The notes beneath the pieces are model-generated. The model was given only the letters and a program-made list of their open reading frames with translations. It was not told the DNA's origin and ran no database searches. Shown piece after piece: positions 18,229-27,666 of a stretch of DNA of 64,000 bases (position 1 is the first letter of the stretch; the number at the start of each line of letters is the position of its first letter). A program made the translations under genes and the position numbers. The stretch covers positions 1 to 64,000 of the forward strand of contig JALONP010000015.1 of the NCBI GenBank assembly GCA_025454875.1, read 5' to 3'. The stretch is from Bacteroidia bacterium (GTDB lineage Bacteria; Bacteroidota; Bacteroidia; UKL13-3).

Positions 18229-18968
18229 TGCGCTACGTTATTCGTTTGGCATATAAAGGCACCAATTACCACGGTTGGCAAAAGCAATACAATGCTTTAA
18301 GTGTACAATCAGTTTTAGAAGAAAAGTTAAGCTTGTTAATTGGCGCCAATACCGAAACTGTTGGTTGTGGCAGAACCGATACGGGAGTTCATGCAAAAGA
18401 TTTTGTTGCGCATTTTGATGCACCAAACCTCATCAATGATGCTCAAATGGTTTTTAAATTAAACAATGTATTGCCTAATGATATCGTTATTTACCAAATA
18501 GTAAAAGTGCCCGATGATTTTAACGCCCGATTTGATGCCGTTAAACGAACCTATGAGTATTGGGTGACCACTTTACCTAATCCGTTTTTAACCGATCAAG
18601 CGTGGTACCAATATGGGCCACTAAACATAGCAGCTATGAATGAAGCGGCTGCATATTTATTGGGACGTAAAAGTTTCGAAAGTTTCAGCAAGGTACATAC
18701 GCAAGTAAATCATTTTGAATGCGAGGTTTTTGATGCAAAGTGGGAATACAAAGAAGAGTTGTTGATTTTTACCATTACGGCCAATCGATTTTTACGCAAC
18801 ATGGTTCGAGCCATTGTTGGTACATTAATGGATGTAGGCAGAAATAAACTGATGCCAGATGCAATTCCTCAAATATTAAGTAAACAAAATCGTTCAGTAG
18901 CAGGTCAATCAGCGCCTGCTCATGGTTTGTATCTAACCCAAATCGACTATCCAAGATTGCATTCATGA
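18228..18968 (+). CDS. truA: tRNA pseudouridine(38-40) synthase
   Basis: A 246-residue enzyme that isomerises uridines 38-40 in the tRNA anticodon arm. The catalytic Asp is D51 in GCGRTDTGVHA. Other family blocks seen are YKGTNYHGWQ at the N terminus, FNARFDA, RTYEYW, and FLRNMVRAIVGTL near the C terminus. I chose the ATG at 18228 because it begins the conserved RLAYKGT block and overlaps the thiolase stop (TAATG). An upstream start at 18177 would only add non-conserved residues inside the thiolase gene. Confidence 0.95.
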   Translation: MRYVIRLAYKGTNYHGWQKQYNALSVQSVLEEKLSLLIGANTETVGCGRTDTGVHAKDFVAHFDAPNLINDAQMVFKLNNVLPNDIVIYQIVKVPDDFNARFDAVKRTYEYWVTTLPNPFLTDQAWYQYGPLNIAAMNEAAAYLLGRKSFESFSKVHTQVNHFECEVFDAKWEYKEELLIFTITANRFLRNMVRAIVGTLMDVGRNKLMPDAIPQILSKQNRSVAGQSAPAHGLYLTQIDYPRLHS

Positions 18969-20734
18969 GTTCCTCAACACCATCAGCTAATTCAGGAAAA
19001 GCGTTTAACAAAGCGCTCTTGTTCCGAATTTATGCGCTGGCATTGCCTTATAAGGGTAAACTTGTTATTGCCATCGTGCTTACCTTATCAATGGCTTTTT
19101 TGGGTCCGCTTAGGCCTTACCTCATTCAATATACACTCGATAATGAAGTGATGAAAGGTGACATGGAAGGTTTGGTGCGGATGATTGTACTCATTTTTCT
19201 ATTGTTATTGCTTCAATCTTTATTTCAAGTATGGAGTACCATTTTAACCAATTTTTTAGGCCAACGTGTTATTCGTGATTTGCGTAACAAGGTGTATCGG
19301 TATTTGACTTCCCTCAAATTGCCCTTTTATGATAAAACACCTGTGGGCACATTGGTTACGCGAACGGTAAGTGATATTGAAACCATAGCTGATGTTTTTA
19401 GTGAAGGCCTCGTGAACATCATGGGTGACTTGTTACAAATCGTTTTCATATTGGGCTTTATGTTTTACAGCGATTGGAAACTGACACTTGTGAGCTTATC
19501 GGTATTACCTATTTTAATCTATGCAGGCTACCTGTTTAAAGAGGCTGTTCGAAAATCATTTACCGAAGTGCGTAATGAAGTGGCTCGGCTGAACACGTTT
19601 GTGCAAGAGCATATTCAAGGAATGCAAATTGTTCAGTTATTTAATAAGCAACAAGTAGAGTACGGTAAATTTGAAACAATTAATGCAAGTCATCGCAATG
19701 CCAATATTAAATCAGTTTTCTACTATTCGGTATTTTTTCCAGTAGTTGAAGTTGTTGCAGCTGTTTCTACGGCACTGATTGTTTGGTATGGAGCCAGAGG
19801 CGTTTTAGCCGACACAACGACCGTGGGCATGCTTGTTTCTTTTATCATGTTTATTAATTTGTTTTTTAGGCCAATTAGGCAATTAGCCGATCGGTTTAAT
19901 ACACTTCAAATGGGCATGGTGGCTTCCGAGCGTATTTTTAAGTTAATTGATGATTCAACCCAATTGGAAACAAGCGGCACTTATGCGCCAGAGGCTATTA
20001 AAGGAACTGTTGTGTTCGAAAACTGTTGGTTTGCGTATAACGATAATCAATGGGTATTGAAAGATATTTCAGTAACCGTAGAGAAGGGAAACAGTCTTGC
20101 CATTATTGGCGCTACAGGCTCCGGGAAATCATCAATGATACAGTTATTAGGCAGGTTGTATGATTGGCAGAAAGGCAATATTTTAATTGATGGAATACCG
20201 ATAAGGGATTATGAAATTCATGCGTTGCGCAGACATATTGCTGTGGTATTGCAAGATGTTTTTTTGTTTAGTGGATCGGTAATGGATAATATCAAGTTGT
20301 ATCACACTAACGTTACCGATGAGCAAGTAATTGCAGTTTCAAAACAACTAGGCGCACATGCATTTATTGAAAAACTCCCCAATGGATATAATCAACAGGT
20401 ATTGGAACGTGGGGCAAGTTTATCTGTTGGCCAGCGTCAACTTATTTCTTTTGTGCGGGCAATGGTTACCAATCCTGCAATTTTAATATTAGATGAAGCA
20501 ACTTCATCAGTTGACAATGAAACGGAAAAGGTGGTGCAACAAGCAATCCAAACCATGATGCAGAACCGCACCTCTATTGTTATTGCGCATCGCTTAAGCA
20601 CCATTGAACATGCCACAGAAATAGTGGTCATGCAGCAAGGTTCCATTATAGAAAGAGGAACACATCAACGATTGCTTGAAGTGGATGGCGTATACAAAAA
20701 ATTACACCAAGTCCAATTTGCCAAGAGCCAATAA
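18965..20734 (+). CDS. ABC exporter, fused permease and ATPase
   Basis: A 589-residue half-transporter that should dimerise in the inner membrane. The first 320 residues hold about six membrane helices of the ABC type 1 exporter fold. The ATPase domain has Walker A GATGSGKSS, signature LSVGQRQ (usual form LSGGQ), Walker B ILILDEATS and the H-loop AHRLST. This is the MsbA/MdlB type. The substrate (lipid, drug or peptide) cannot be told. Its ATG overlaps the truA stop as ATGA. Overlap coupling to two unrelated housekeeping genes suggests operon economy rather than shared function. Confidence 0.9.
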   Translation: MSSSTPSANSGKAFNKALLFRIYALALPYKGKLVIAIVLTLSMAFLGPLRPYLIQYTLDNEVMKGDMEGLVRMIVLIFLLLLLQSLFQVWSTILTNFLGQRVIRDLRNKVYRYLTSLKLPFYDKTPVGTLVTRTVSDIETIADVFSEGLVNIMGDLLQIVFILGFMFYSDWKLTLVSLSVLPILIYAGYLFKEAVRKSFTEVRNEVARLNTFVQEHIQGMQIVQLFNKQQVEYGKFETINASHRNANIKSVFYYSVFFPVVEVVAAVSTALIVWYGARGVLADTTTVGMLVSFIMFINLFFRPIRQLADRFNTLQMGMVASERIFKLIDDSTQLETSGTYAPEAIKGTVVFENCWFAYNDNQWVLKDISVTVEKGNSLAIIGATGSGKSSMIQLLGRLYDWQKGNILIDGIPIRDYEIHALRRHIAVVLQDVFLFSGSVMDNIKLYHTNVTDEQVIAVSKQLGAHAFIEKLPNGYNQQVLERGASLSVGQRQLISFVRAMVTNPAILILDEATSSVDNETEKVVQQAIQTMMQNRTSIVIAHRLSTIEHATEIVVMQQGSIIERGTHQRLLEVDGVYKKLHQVQFAKSQ

Positions 20735-20785
20735 TTGGCGAATCCAGTTAAATTTAGTAGCTTGGTACACTATCAATTTACTCAA

Positions 20786-22087
20786 ATGCGATTTCGATTT
20801 ATATACTTAGCAGCAATTACTTTTTGTTTATGGTTTAGGGCCAATGGTCAACACAAAGTATTGGTGGATAGTTTGCAATCGAAGTTAAAAATTGAGAAAG
20901 TAGATACGGCATTAGTGGATATTTACAATGCACTAGCTTGGGAGTACAAAAATGCTGATTTCAAACAAACCGATAGCTTAGCATCACTTGCCATCAAACT
21001 TGCCGAAAACATACAGTATGTAAAGGGTATTGGCAATGGCTTTATCAACAGGGCCATTGTTCTTCGCAACCAAGGTAAATATCAAGAATCAATTGAGTTG
21101 GCTCGTTGGGCATTGGTCCAATTTGTAAAAATTGGTTACCAAAAAGGATATGCATCTGTTTACAATTTTATTGCAAGCGTATACTCGTTGCAAAGCGAAT
21201 ATGGTAAAGCCCAATATTATTATTTTCAGTCGTTGCTTATAGCTGAACAGCAGCGTGATGATGTTGGAGTAGCTCGAACCCTGAACAATATTGGAGTTGT
21301 ATTATATGAACAAGGCGTATATGATAAAGCCCTTACCTATTTTAGCAAAGCATATATTGCGCTTAATAAAGTAAACGACCAGAATGGAATGGCCGATTGC
21401 TTAAATAATATTGGGTCCATTTACCAAGAGCAAAAAGCATTTGAATTAGCTATCGAAAACTACCAACGTTCGGTTGATATGAATGCGAAGATTGGCGATT
21501 CACGCGATGTTTCATCAGGCTTGCACAATATAGGCATCGTTTTGTTTGATCAGAAAAAATATGCTGAGGCGCTTAATTATTTTCACAGGTCGTTGTTAAT
21601 TGACGAAAAGTTAGGTGATATTAATGCAGTTATTATTAGTTATGCCAGTATTGCTGATTGTTATTTACAAATGAAAATGTTTCATGCAGCAAGCAAGTAT
21701 GCCAATGAAGCGTTGGAAATGGCAAAACTATTTAATCAACGGAAAGAAATTATGAGTAGCTACCTCTTGTTGTCCGAAATTGAAGCTGCTAATGGCAATT
21801 TTAAAAAGGCACTAACTTATCATCAAACCTACAAGTTATACAGCGATTCGATTTTTAATATTGAAAATACCTCAAAACTCAATTTACTCGAACAACAGTA
21901 CCTACGCGAAAAGCAAGAAAAAGAGCAAATAATGGCAACTACTGAATGGGAACTGAGTGTTTTCAAAACACAAGAAAAGGAACGTGAAGTAACAAAGTAT
22001 ATTTTTATCATTGGGCTTGTACTCATCATTTTTGTGATTCTGATTTATGTGGCATTTTTTCTAGTACGTAAGTCAAATGCATCTTGA
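20786..22087 (+). CDS. Tetratricopeptide repeat protein with C-terminal membrane anchor
   Basis: A 433-residue protein with a signal peptide-like N terminus (MRFRFIYLAAITF, ending ANGQ). About seven TPR units span residues 40-360; repeated cores are LNNIGVVLYEQGVYDKALTYF, LNNIGSIYQEQKAFELAIENY and LHNIGIVLFDQKKYAEALNYF. A coiled-coil stretch (about 370-400) and one membrane helix (about 405-428) follow, then the protein stops. In Bacteroidota this TPR-coil-TM layout usually continues into a histidine kinase or a LuxR-type HTH domain, and none is present here. I chose the ATG at 20786 over a TTG at 20735 because it gives a clean signal peptide. Confidence 0.8.
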   Translation: MRFRFIYLAAITFCLWFRANGQHKVLVDSLQSKLKIEKVDTALVDIYNALAWEYKNADFKQTDSLASLAIKLAENIQYVKGIGNGFINRAIVLRNQGKYQESIELARWALVQFVKIGYQKGYASVYNFIASVYSLQSEYGKAQYYYFQSLLIAEQQRDDVGVARTLNNIGVVLYEQGVYDKALTYFSKAYIALNKVNDQNGMADCLNNIGSIYQEQKAFELAIENYQRSVDMNAKIGDSRDVSSGLHNIGIVLFDQKKYAEALNYFHRSLLIDEKLGDINAVIISYASIADCYLQMKMFHAASKYANEALEMAKLFNQRKEIMSSYLLLSEIEAANGNFKKALTYHQTYKLYSDSIFNIENTSKLNLLEQQYLREKQEKEQIMATTEWELSVFKTQEKEREVTKYIFIIGLVLIIFVILIYVAFFLVRKSNAS

Positions 22088-22169
22088 TTTTCAGGCGAAT
22101 AATAAGCAATGGTAATTTACCTAAAAATGCGCATATTTGCCCCGCTTAAAAGCAATAAATCGCACAATA

Positions 22170-23054
22170 ATGGCAGTATTAGTTGACAAAAATTCAAAAG
22201 TAATTGTTCAAGGATTTACAGGTAGTGAAGGAACATTTCACGCACAGCAAATGATTGAATATGGAACCAACGTGGTTGGTGGAGTAACACCTGGAAAAGG
22301 CGGACAACAACATTTAGATCGCCCAGTTTTTAACACTGTAAAAGAAGCAGTAGAAAAGGCAGGAGCCAATACCTCTATCATCTTTGTTCCACCTCCGTTT
22401 GCAGCTGACGCGATTATGGAGGCAGCAGATGCTGGTATTAAAGTAATTGTGTGTATTACCGAAGGTATTCCAGTAAAAGACATGATTGCTGCTAAAGAAT
22501 ACATTAAAGGCAAAGACCTTACTTTAATTGGACCAAACTGTCCAGGTGTAATCACCCCAGGCCAAGCTAAGGTTGGTATCATGCCAGGCTTTGTATTTAA
22601 GCAAGGAAAAATAGGTATTGTTTCTAAGTCGGGTACGCTTACGTATGAAGCAGCTGATCAAATTGTAAAAGCTGGAATGGGTATTAGCACTGCGATTGGA
22701 ATTGGTGGCGACCCAATTATTGGCACACCTACCAAGTATGCTGTTGAGATGTTAATGAATGATCCTGAAACAGAAGCAATCGTAATGATTGGTGAAATTG
22801 GTGGAAGTTATGAAGCAGATGCTGCACGTTGGATTAAAGAAACCGGAAACAAAAAGCCTGTGGTTGGATTTATTGCTGGACAAACAGCCCCTCCAGGTCG
22901 CAGAATGGGCCATGCTGGAGCCATTGTTGGTGGGCATGATGATACTGCTGCTGCAAAAATGAAAATTATGAGTGAATGTGGGGTGCACGTTGTAGAATCG
23001 CCTGCTGAAATTGGTGCTAAAATGTTAGAAGTGCTTAGTGCAAAAGCAAAATAA
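22170..23054 (+). CDS. sucD: Succinyl-CoA synthetase alpha subunit
   Basis: A 294-residue citric acid cycle enzyme subunit that binds CoA and carries the phosphohistidine. The N terminus [21 protein letters not shown] is the CoA-binding Rossmann start. [23 protein letters not shown] and the phosphohistidine motif GHAGAIVGG (about residue 250) are all present. The ATG at 22170 is chosen because family members begin with this segment; upstream in-frame codons are non-coding. The beta subunit sucC is not adjacent, which is common in Bacteroidota. CATATTTG at 22132-22139 may be its -7 element. Confidence 0.96.
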   Translation: MAVLVDKNSKVIVQGFTGSEGTFHAQQMIEYGTNVVGGVTPGKGGQQHLDRPVFNTVKEAVEKAGANTSIIFVPPPFAADAIMEAADAGIKVIVCITEGIPVKDMIAAKEYIKGKDLTLIGPNCPGVITPGQAKVGIMPGFVFKQGKIGIVSKSGTLTYEAADQIVKAGMGISTAIGIGGDPIIGTPTKYAVEMLMNDPETEAIVMIGEIGGSYEADAARWIKETGNKKPVVGFIAGQTAPPGRRMGHAGAIVGGHDDTAAAKMKIMSECGVHVVESPAEIGAKMLEVLSAKAK

Positions 23055-23075
23055 AGCCAACAGATAATATTGAAT

Positions 23076-23109
23076 AAAAGCCCGGTTGTTTCGCTGCAAT
23101 CGGGCTTTT
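23076..23109. terminator. Bidirectional terminator between sucD and the convergent secreted-protein gene
   Basis: Stem AAAAGCCCG (23076-23084) with CGGGCTTTT (23101-23109), extended inward to 13 bp with one G-U pair. A- and T-rich flanks on both sides suit convergent genes. Confidence 0.85.
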
Positions 23110-23111
23110 GT

Positions 23112-23654
23112 TTAAGGTGTTGTTAAGGTAAAAGGTTGTCTTACAATTCGCAGCATTACCTTATCTTGAATCATAGGGTAGGTTTGGTCAAGTTTATAAT
23201 CAGCTAATGTAAATGGTAAGGCAAAGCTCAATAATGCATTTTGATTAGCCTGCTCTTGGTTGCTTTGTTTAAACAATGAGAACTGTCCCTGTACTCCATG
23301 GTATTGTTGGTTTAACTTAAGCATACCTGCAAATGGGTATTGCTGCTCCAGCCTAGCTTCTTTTAAAATGGCAATTGGATCTACACCTAGATAACCTTTG
23401 AGGATTAACTTATCGCTATTTTGCTTAAAAAGGGATTGTACGGTCGAGTCAGTGGTTTTAAAACTACTGATTTTAACTTTGATTGTTAATTCACCTGTTA
23501 AGCTGTTTACCTCCATCAATCCCTCGCGTGATTCGGCTGTAACTACAACTGAGTCGGTACGAACCATTTCAAGCACCAACCTGCAATTTCTAAAAACTTG
23601 GGCATTAGATATGGCGTAAAGGAGCACAAAGCAAAAGGTGAATAAGGACTTCAT
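23112..23654 (-). CDS. Hypothetical secreted protein
   Basis: A 180-residue protein with a signal peptide (about 1-18, ending SNAQ). The mature part contains a TGELTIKVKISSF stretch, a KGYLGVDPI segment and a late LSFALPFTLADYKL segment. The layout of short beta-strands is reminiscent of YceI-like lipocalin-fold proteins, but I cannot confirm this. It overlaps the upstream PLP enzyme stop by one base (TAATG) and so is probably co-translated with it. Confidence 0.6.
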   Translation of the reverse strand: MKSLFTFCFVLLYAISNAQVFRNCRLVLEMVRTDSVVVTAESREGLMEVNSLTGELTIKVKISSFKTTDSTVQSLFKQNSDKLILKGYLGVDPIAILKEARLEQQYPFAGMLKLNQQYHGVQGQFSLFKQSNQEQANQNALLSFALPFTLADYKLDQTYPMIQDKVMLRIVRQPFTLTTP

Positions 23655-24811
23655 TAGCCAAGAACTGATTTTAGGTCATTCATTAAATCTTCAATATCTT
23701 CAACACCTATGCTCAGTCTGAGCAAATTATCAACTACGCCTGCTGCCTCTCGTTCAACTTTTGGGATGCTGGCGTGAGTCATGGTTGCTGGATGGTTAAT
23801 TAAACTTTCAACACCACCTAAACTTTCGGCAAGAGTGAACACTTTAAAAGAAGAAGCAAAGGCAAAGGTGTCTTCTAAACTCGCGTTTTTTAGCACAATG
23901 GAAATCATGCCACCAAAATCACGCATCTGCTTTTTTGCAATTTCATGGTTGGGATGATCATTAAAACCAGGCCAATAAACTTTTTCAATCTTTGGATGTG
24001 ACTTTAAATAATGAGCAATAGTGCGGCCATTTTCACAGTGTGCTTTCATTCGTAAATGCAACGTTTTAAGTCCACGCAATACCAGAAATGAGTCCATAGG
24101 ACCTGGAGTAGCACCACATGAATTATGGATAAATGCTAGTTGATCGTAGAGTTCATCATTGCTGGTAAGCAATGCTCCCATCACCACATCGCTGTGTCCA
24201 CCCAAATATTTGGTTACACTGTGCATTACAATATCAGCTCCTAATGTTAATGGATTTTGCAAATAAGGAGAAGCAAAAGTGTTATCAACACAATAAATCA
24301 AGTTGTGTTTTTTTGCAATCACACCACATGCTTCAATATCGATGATTTGCATTGTTGGATTGGTTGGGGTTTCTATCCAAAGCAACTTGGTGTTTTTGTT
24401 GCAGTGTTTTGTTATCTCAGCAGGATTGCTTAAATCAATGAAATGAAACTTGATGCCATAGTTTGCAAATACCTTGGTAAACATTCGGTATGTACCACCA
24501 TATAAATCATTGCCAGTAATCACTTCATCTCCCGGGCGTAATAATTTTACTACCGCATCCGTAGCGCCCATCCCGCTGCTAAATGCCAAACCATGCTTTG
24601 CACCTTCCAATGCAGCAAGGCATTTTTCGAGGGCGCTTCTGGTTGGATTTTTGCCTCTTGCATAAGCATATCCTTTGTGTTTTCCGGGGCTTTCCTGCGC
24701 ATAAGTAGAAGTTTGGTAAATAGGAGTCATTACCGCACCGGTAGTTGGGTCAGGTTCTTGACCTGCGTGAATGGCGCGGGTTCCAAAGCCTAGATTGCTG
24801 GTATCTTTCAT
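23654..24811 (-). CDS. Cystathionine gamma-synthase / gamma-lyase family PLP enzyme
   Basis: A 385-residue trans-sulfuration enzyme of the Cys/Met metabolism PLP family. K201 (SVTKYLGGHSD) is the predicted Schiff-base lysine. Other family blocks: YAYARGKNPTR, FSSGMGATDAV, ETPTNPTMQIIDIEA, CVDNTFASPYLQNPL and the C-terminal SLGGVESLINHPATMTHAS. Sequence alone does not separate synthase (metB, methionine synthesis) from lyase (cysteine production). A TACATTTG promoter element lies upstream, and the downstream secreted-protein gene is coupled by overlap. Confidence 0.93.
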   Translation of the reverse strand: MKDTSNLGFGTRAIHAGQEPDPTTGAVMTPIYQTSTYAQESPGKHKGYAYARGKNPTRSALEKCLAALEGAKHGLAFSSGMGATDAVVKLLRPGDEVITGNDLYGGTYRMFTKVFANYGIKFHFIDLSNPAEITKHCNKNTKLLWIETPTNPTMQIIDIEACGVIAKKHNLIYCVDNTFASPYLQNPLTLGADIVMHSVTKYLGGHSDVVMGALLTSNDELYDQLAFIHNSCGATPGPMDSFLVLRGLKTLHLRMKAHCENGRTIAHYLKSHPKIEKVYWPGFNDHPNHEIAKKQMRDFGGMISIVLKNASLEDTFAFASSFKVFTLAESLGGVESLINHPATMTHASIPKVEREAAGVVDNLLRLSIGVEDIEDLMNDLKSVLG

Positions 24812-24837
24812 ATACGTGCTAATAATCTGTGTTTGCG

Positions 24838-24845
24838 CAAATGTA
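24838..24845 (-). promoter_or_regulatory. Predicted -7 element of the PLP-enzyme gene
   Basis: The minus strand reads TACATTTG, a perfect TAnnTTTG match, 26 nt before the start codon. A TTTG at 24864-24861 on the same strand is spaced 15 nt upstream, slightly short of the usual range. Confidence 0.45.
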
Positions 24846-24891
24846 ACTCAAATCAAAGGACAAATAAGGCAGTAAATTGATAATAATTGCA

Positions 24892-24922
24892 TTTGGCTAT
24901 TTCAAAAATACCCTTACTTTTA
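24892..24922 (+). promoter_or_regulatory. Predicted promoter of the TerB-like gene
   Basis: TTTG at 24892-24895, a 19-nt spacer, and TACTTTTA at 24915-24922 (one mismatch from TAnnTTTG). It lies 21 nt before the start codon and is divergent from the PLP-enzyme promoter. Confidence 0.45.
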
Positions 24923-24943
24923 ACATCGAAAAAAATATAGGTT

Positions 24944-25309
24944 ATGCCCACACAATTTATCAAAAAAATGAACAAGGCCGAAGCAGGTTACCATATTCTT
25001 GCATTGTTATCGTTAGCTGATGGAACATTGCATGCTGCCGAAGCGAATGTGATTATAGCGTTTTTAGATGATCATTTTCACGAGTCTTTTGATTTAATAA
25101 AAGAACAAGCGTTTATCAAAGCATTGCCTCCCGAAGAGCACGAACAACATTTGCGTGAAACAGCTGAACACTTTTACTCGGTAAGTAATGAGGATGAGAG
25201 GCACACGATAACCCGTTTTGCAATGGAAGTGGTAATGGCAGATGAAAATATGGCAAACCACGAAAACAAGCTCATCAATATTTTATACGATTGTTGGGCA
25301 ATTGAGTAA
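24944..25309 (+). CDS. TerB-like small acidic helical protein
   Basis: A 121-residue all-helical, acidic protein. The pattern LALLSLADGTLHAAEANVIIAFL in the first half and AMEVVMADENMANHENKLINIL in the second half is the duplicated helix-acidic-loop arrangement of TerB (tellurite-resistance B) family proteins, whose acidic loops may bind metal. The exact function is unknown. No other ter genes are nearby, so a tellurite-specific role is not supported. It is probably monocistronic, with its own promoter. Confidence 0.65.
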   Translation: MPTQFIKKMNKAEAGYHILALLSLADGTLHAAEANVIIAFLDDHFHESFDLIKEQAFIKALPPEEHEQHLRETAEHFYSVSNEDERHTITRFAMEVVMADENMANHENKLINILYDCWAIE

Positions 25310-25357
25310 GGATAAAATTAGCGGATAAATGAATAAATGATAAAATAAAAGGTGTTC

Positions 25358-25365
25358 TACTTTTG
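25358..25365 (+). promoter_or_regulatory. Possible -7 element upstream of prmA
   Basis: TACTTTTG matches TAnnTTTG perfectly but lies 100 nt before the prmA ATG and has no clear -33 partner. The 156-bp gap around it shows no other structure. Confidence 0.3.
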
Positions 25366-25465
25366 TATTTAAATTTGTTTTGATTCTCCGTTCGCTCATT
25401 AAAAAATATGGTTATTTAATTTTCCTATTTTACCACCTCACCTAATAGTTTACTCATCTTAACAC

Positions 25466-26293
25466 ATGGAAGCATATTTTGAATTCAGCATACGGTGTAA
25501 CTCTGATATCCGCGATCAATTGATAGCTGAGCTTGCTGAAGAAGCTTATGAAGGATTTGTAGAGACAGATGCTGGTTTTTCTGCTTACGTGTTAGCTCCT
25601 ACATTTAATCGGGCTGTGTTTGAGCAATTGTTACTTAAATACGGAATTGATCCTAATAGTGTTGCTCAAAGCCATATTGAACAACAAAATTGGAATGCAC
25701 AATGGGAAGCAGCATACGAGCCAATTGTTATTGGTGAAGAAGTGATAGTCAAAGCTCCATTTCATTTAATCGGGAAAGAATATCCGTATGAATTGCTAAT
25801 TCAACCTAAAAATACCTTTGGCACAGGTCATCACGAAACAACACAACTAATGCTACAGTTAATGCTTCAGCAAAATCTACAAGATAAAAGTGTGTTTGAT
25901 TACGGAACAGGAACAGGTGTGCTAGCCATTATGGCGAGCAAAATGGAAGCAAAAAGTATATTCTGCATTGATATTGACGATTGGAGCGCAGATAATATTT
26001 TGGAGAATACCGCCTTAAACCAAGTAAACAATATCCATTTTCAACAAGGAGATTTAAACTCGGTACAACCCCAATTGTTTGATGTTATTCTTGCCAATAT
26101 CAATAAGAATATTCTTTTATACAGCTTCGACCAATTGTCGGCACTCCTTACTGCTGGAGGGTCGCTGCTTATAAGCGGATTTTACGAATCAGATTTAGCA
26201 GACCTTAAAACCGCTGCTTTTAACTTGGGTTTTCATTTTAAACACCATTTGGTATTAAATGATTGGTGTGCAGCCCAGTTTGTTAAAAGCTGA
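25466..26293 (+). CDS. prmA: Ribosomal protein L11 methyltransferase
   Basis: A 275-residue SAM-dependent enzyme that methylates ribosomal protein L11. The PrmA-specific block FGTGHHETTQLML precedes the SAM-binding motif I (FDYGTGTGVLAI). The acidic motif CIDIDDWSADN and motif IV ILANINKNILL follow. The N-terminal 100 residues form the L11-recognition region (WNAQWEAAYEPI is typical). Length is close to the usual 280-300. Cytoplasmic. Confidence 0.94.
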   Translation: MEAYFEFSIRCNSDIRDQLIAELAEEAYEGFVETDAGFSAYVLAPTFNRAVFEQLLLKYGIDPNSVAQSHIEQQNWNAQWEAAYEPIVIGEEVIVKAPFHLIGKEYPYELLIQPKNTFGTGHHETTQLMLQLMLQQNLQDKSVFDYGTGTGVLAIMASKMEAKSIFCIDIDDWSADNILENTALNQVNNIHFQQGDLNSVQPQLFDVILANINKNILLYSFDQLSALLTAGGSLLISGFYESDLADLKTAAFNLGFHFKHHLVLNDWCAAQFVKS

Positions 26294-26295
26294 TT

Positions 26296-26325
26296 TTTGC
26301 AAAATCGAAATAATACCCACATTTG
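26296..26325 (+). promoter_or_regulatory. Predicted kbl promoter
   Basis: TTTG at 26296-26299, an 18-nt spacer, and CACATTTG at 26318-26325 (one mismatch from TAnnTTTG). It lies 27 nt before the kbl ATG. Confidence 0.45.
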
Positions 26326-26352
26326 CATCTACCTAATTTAATTGTTTAAACC

Positions 26353-27546
26353 ATGTACGGCAACATTCAGAACCATCTCCAAAATGAACTTTCAGGGATT
26401 CAAGCAGCAGGCTTATTTAAAAGCGAACGCATTATAGTTTCAGAGCAAGGCGCTGAAATCATATTAAATACTGGGGAAAAGGTACTTAACTTTTGTGCGA
26501 ATAATTACTTAGGATTATCATCGCATCCTAGGGTCAAAAGTGCTGCAATCGCTGCAATCGAGTCGCATGGTTTTGGTATGAGTTCCGTACGTTTTATCTG
26601 TGGGACACAAGATATACATAAGAAACTTGAACAAACCATCGCATCTTTTTATGGCACTGAGGACACGATATTGTATGCAGCAGCATTTGACGCGAACGGA
26701 GGTGTATTTGAGCCATTATTTCAAGAGGCAGATGCAATTATTAGTGATGAACTTAACCATGCATCCATTATTGATGGTGTTCGGTTGTGCAAGGCCCAAC
26801 GTTACAGATACAAAAACAATGATATGGCAGATCTTGAAGCCCAGCTCACTGCGGCAAACGCTAAAGGCGCCCGTTTTAAAATTATTGTAACAGATGGTGT
26901 ATTTAGCATGGATGGCTATGTAGCGCAATTGGATAAAATTTGTGATTTGGCTGATAAGTACGATGCCCTTGTGATGACAGATGAGTGCCATAGTGCTGGT
27001 TTTATCGGAAAAACAGGTAGAGGTGTTCCTGAATTATGTGGAGTAATGGATAGGGTAGATATCATCACTGGAACCCTAGGCAAGGCACTTGGAGGCGCAA
27101 TGGGTGGATATACAACTGGGAAGAAGGAAATTATTGAGTTGCTTCGTCAACGTTCGCGTCCTTACTTGTTTAGTAACTCGCTTGCTCCGTCAATTGTGGG
27201 AGCAAGTATTGAGGTTTTTAATTTATTAAACGAAAGTACTGCCCTAAGAGATAAACTTGAAACAAACGTGAGCCAGTTTAAAGCGGGTATGCAAAAGGCT
27301 GGTTTTGACTTAAGAGGAGGTGCATCGGCAATTGTGCCGGTAATGTTGTATGATGCTAAACTGGCGCAAGATTTTGCCCAACGATTATTAGCTGAAGGAA
27401 TATACGTAATTGGATTTTTTTATCCGGTTGTTCCCAAAGAGCTTGCGCGAATTCGTGTTCAACTTTCAGCAGCACACGAGGCAGATCAAATTGAAAGGGC
27501 AATTGCCGCATTTATTAAAGTGGGCAAAGAGTTAAAAGTGGTTTGA
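26353..27546 (+). CDS. kbl: Glycine C-acetyltransferase (2-amino-3-ketobutyrate CoA ligase)
   Basis: A 397-residue alpha-oxoamine synthase family PLP enzyme. It splits 2-amino-3-ketobutyrate with CoA to glycine and acetyl-CoA in threonine breakdown. K244 ([10 protein letters not shown]) is the PLP lysine. [45 protein letters not shown] and [12 protein letters not shown] are typical blocks. The partner threonine dehydrogenase (tdh) is not in the window. Paralogs in the family (BioF, serine palmitoyltransferase) are less likely, because the N terminus and the RFICGTQ block follow Kbl. Confidence 0.92.
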   Translation: MYGNIQNHLQNELSGIQAAGLFKSERIIVSEQGAEIILNTGEKVLNFCANNYLGLSSHPRVKSAAIAAIESHGFGMSSVRFICGTQDIHKKLEQTIASFYGTEDTILYAAAFDANGGVFEPLFQEADAIISDELNHASIIDGVRLCKAQRYRYKNNDMADLEAQLTAANAKGARFKIIVTDGVFSMDGYVAQLDKICDLADKYDALVMTDECHSAGFIGKTGRGVPELCGVMDRVDIITGTLGKALGGAMGGYTTGKKEIIELLRQRSRPYLFSNSLAPSIVGASIEVFNLLNESTALRDKLETNVSQFKAGMQKAGFDLRGGASAIVPVMLYDAKLAQDFAQRLLAEGIYVIGFFYPVVPKELARIRVQLSAAHEADQIERAIAAFIKVGKELKVV

Positions 27547-27558
27547 TAATCAGGGTTG

Positions 27559-27647
27559 TTAACAATTGCGTAATACGCAAATAACATTGTATTAACTCAA
27601 CATTAATATTGGCGTAACCATTCACAAACAATCCGAAGATACTTTTG
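27559..27647 (+). promoter_or_regulatory. Promoter of the TonB receptor gene with seven 11-bp-phased direct repeats (PhoB/PhoP-box-like)
   Basis: Seven head-to-tail 11-mers start at 27559, 27570, 27581, 27592, 27603, 27614 and 27625: TTAACAATTGC, GTAATACGCAA, ATAACATTGTA, TTAACTCAACA, TTAATATTGGC, GTAACCATTCA, CAAACAATCCG. The common core is (T/G)TAAC. After the last repeat come 4 nt and then a perfect -7 element, TACTTTTG (27640-27647). The repeats cover the -33 position, which has no TTTG. OmpR/PhoB-family activators bind such 11-bp direct repeats, and TTAACA-type cores are known for Bacillus PhoP and cyanobacterial Pho boxes. Phosphate control is an inference. Confidence 0.65.
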
Positions 27648-27666
27648 CCGAACAAATTTTAGACAA

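Noticed and set aside
20735-20785. TTG start 17 codons upstream of the TPR protein
   Set aside because: It starts right at the stop of the ABC gene but would place 17 non-hydrophobic residues before a good signal peptide; ATG at 20786 is better.
22137-22169. Upstream start for sucD
   Set aside because: The extra 11 residues are not part of the conserved SucD N terminus, and they overlap the likely -7 element.
22085-22169. Frameshift that would restore an output domain to the TPR protein
   Set aside because: The 82 bases before sucD are too short for a kinase or HTH domain in any frame.
27559-27635. Reading the 11-bp repeats as a CRISPR or simple satellite repeat
   Set aside because: The units are short, imperfect, contiguous without spacers, conserved mainly in a 5-base core, and positioned at a fixed distance from a promoter element. 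This fits regulator binding sites.
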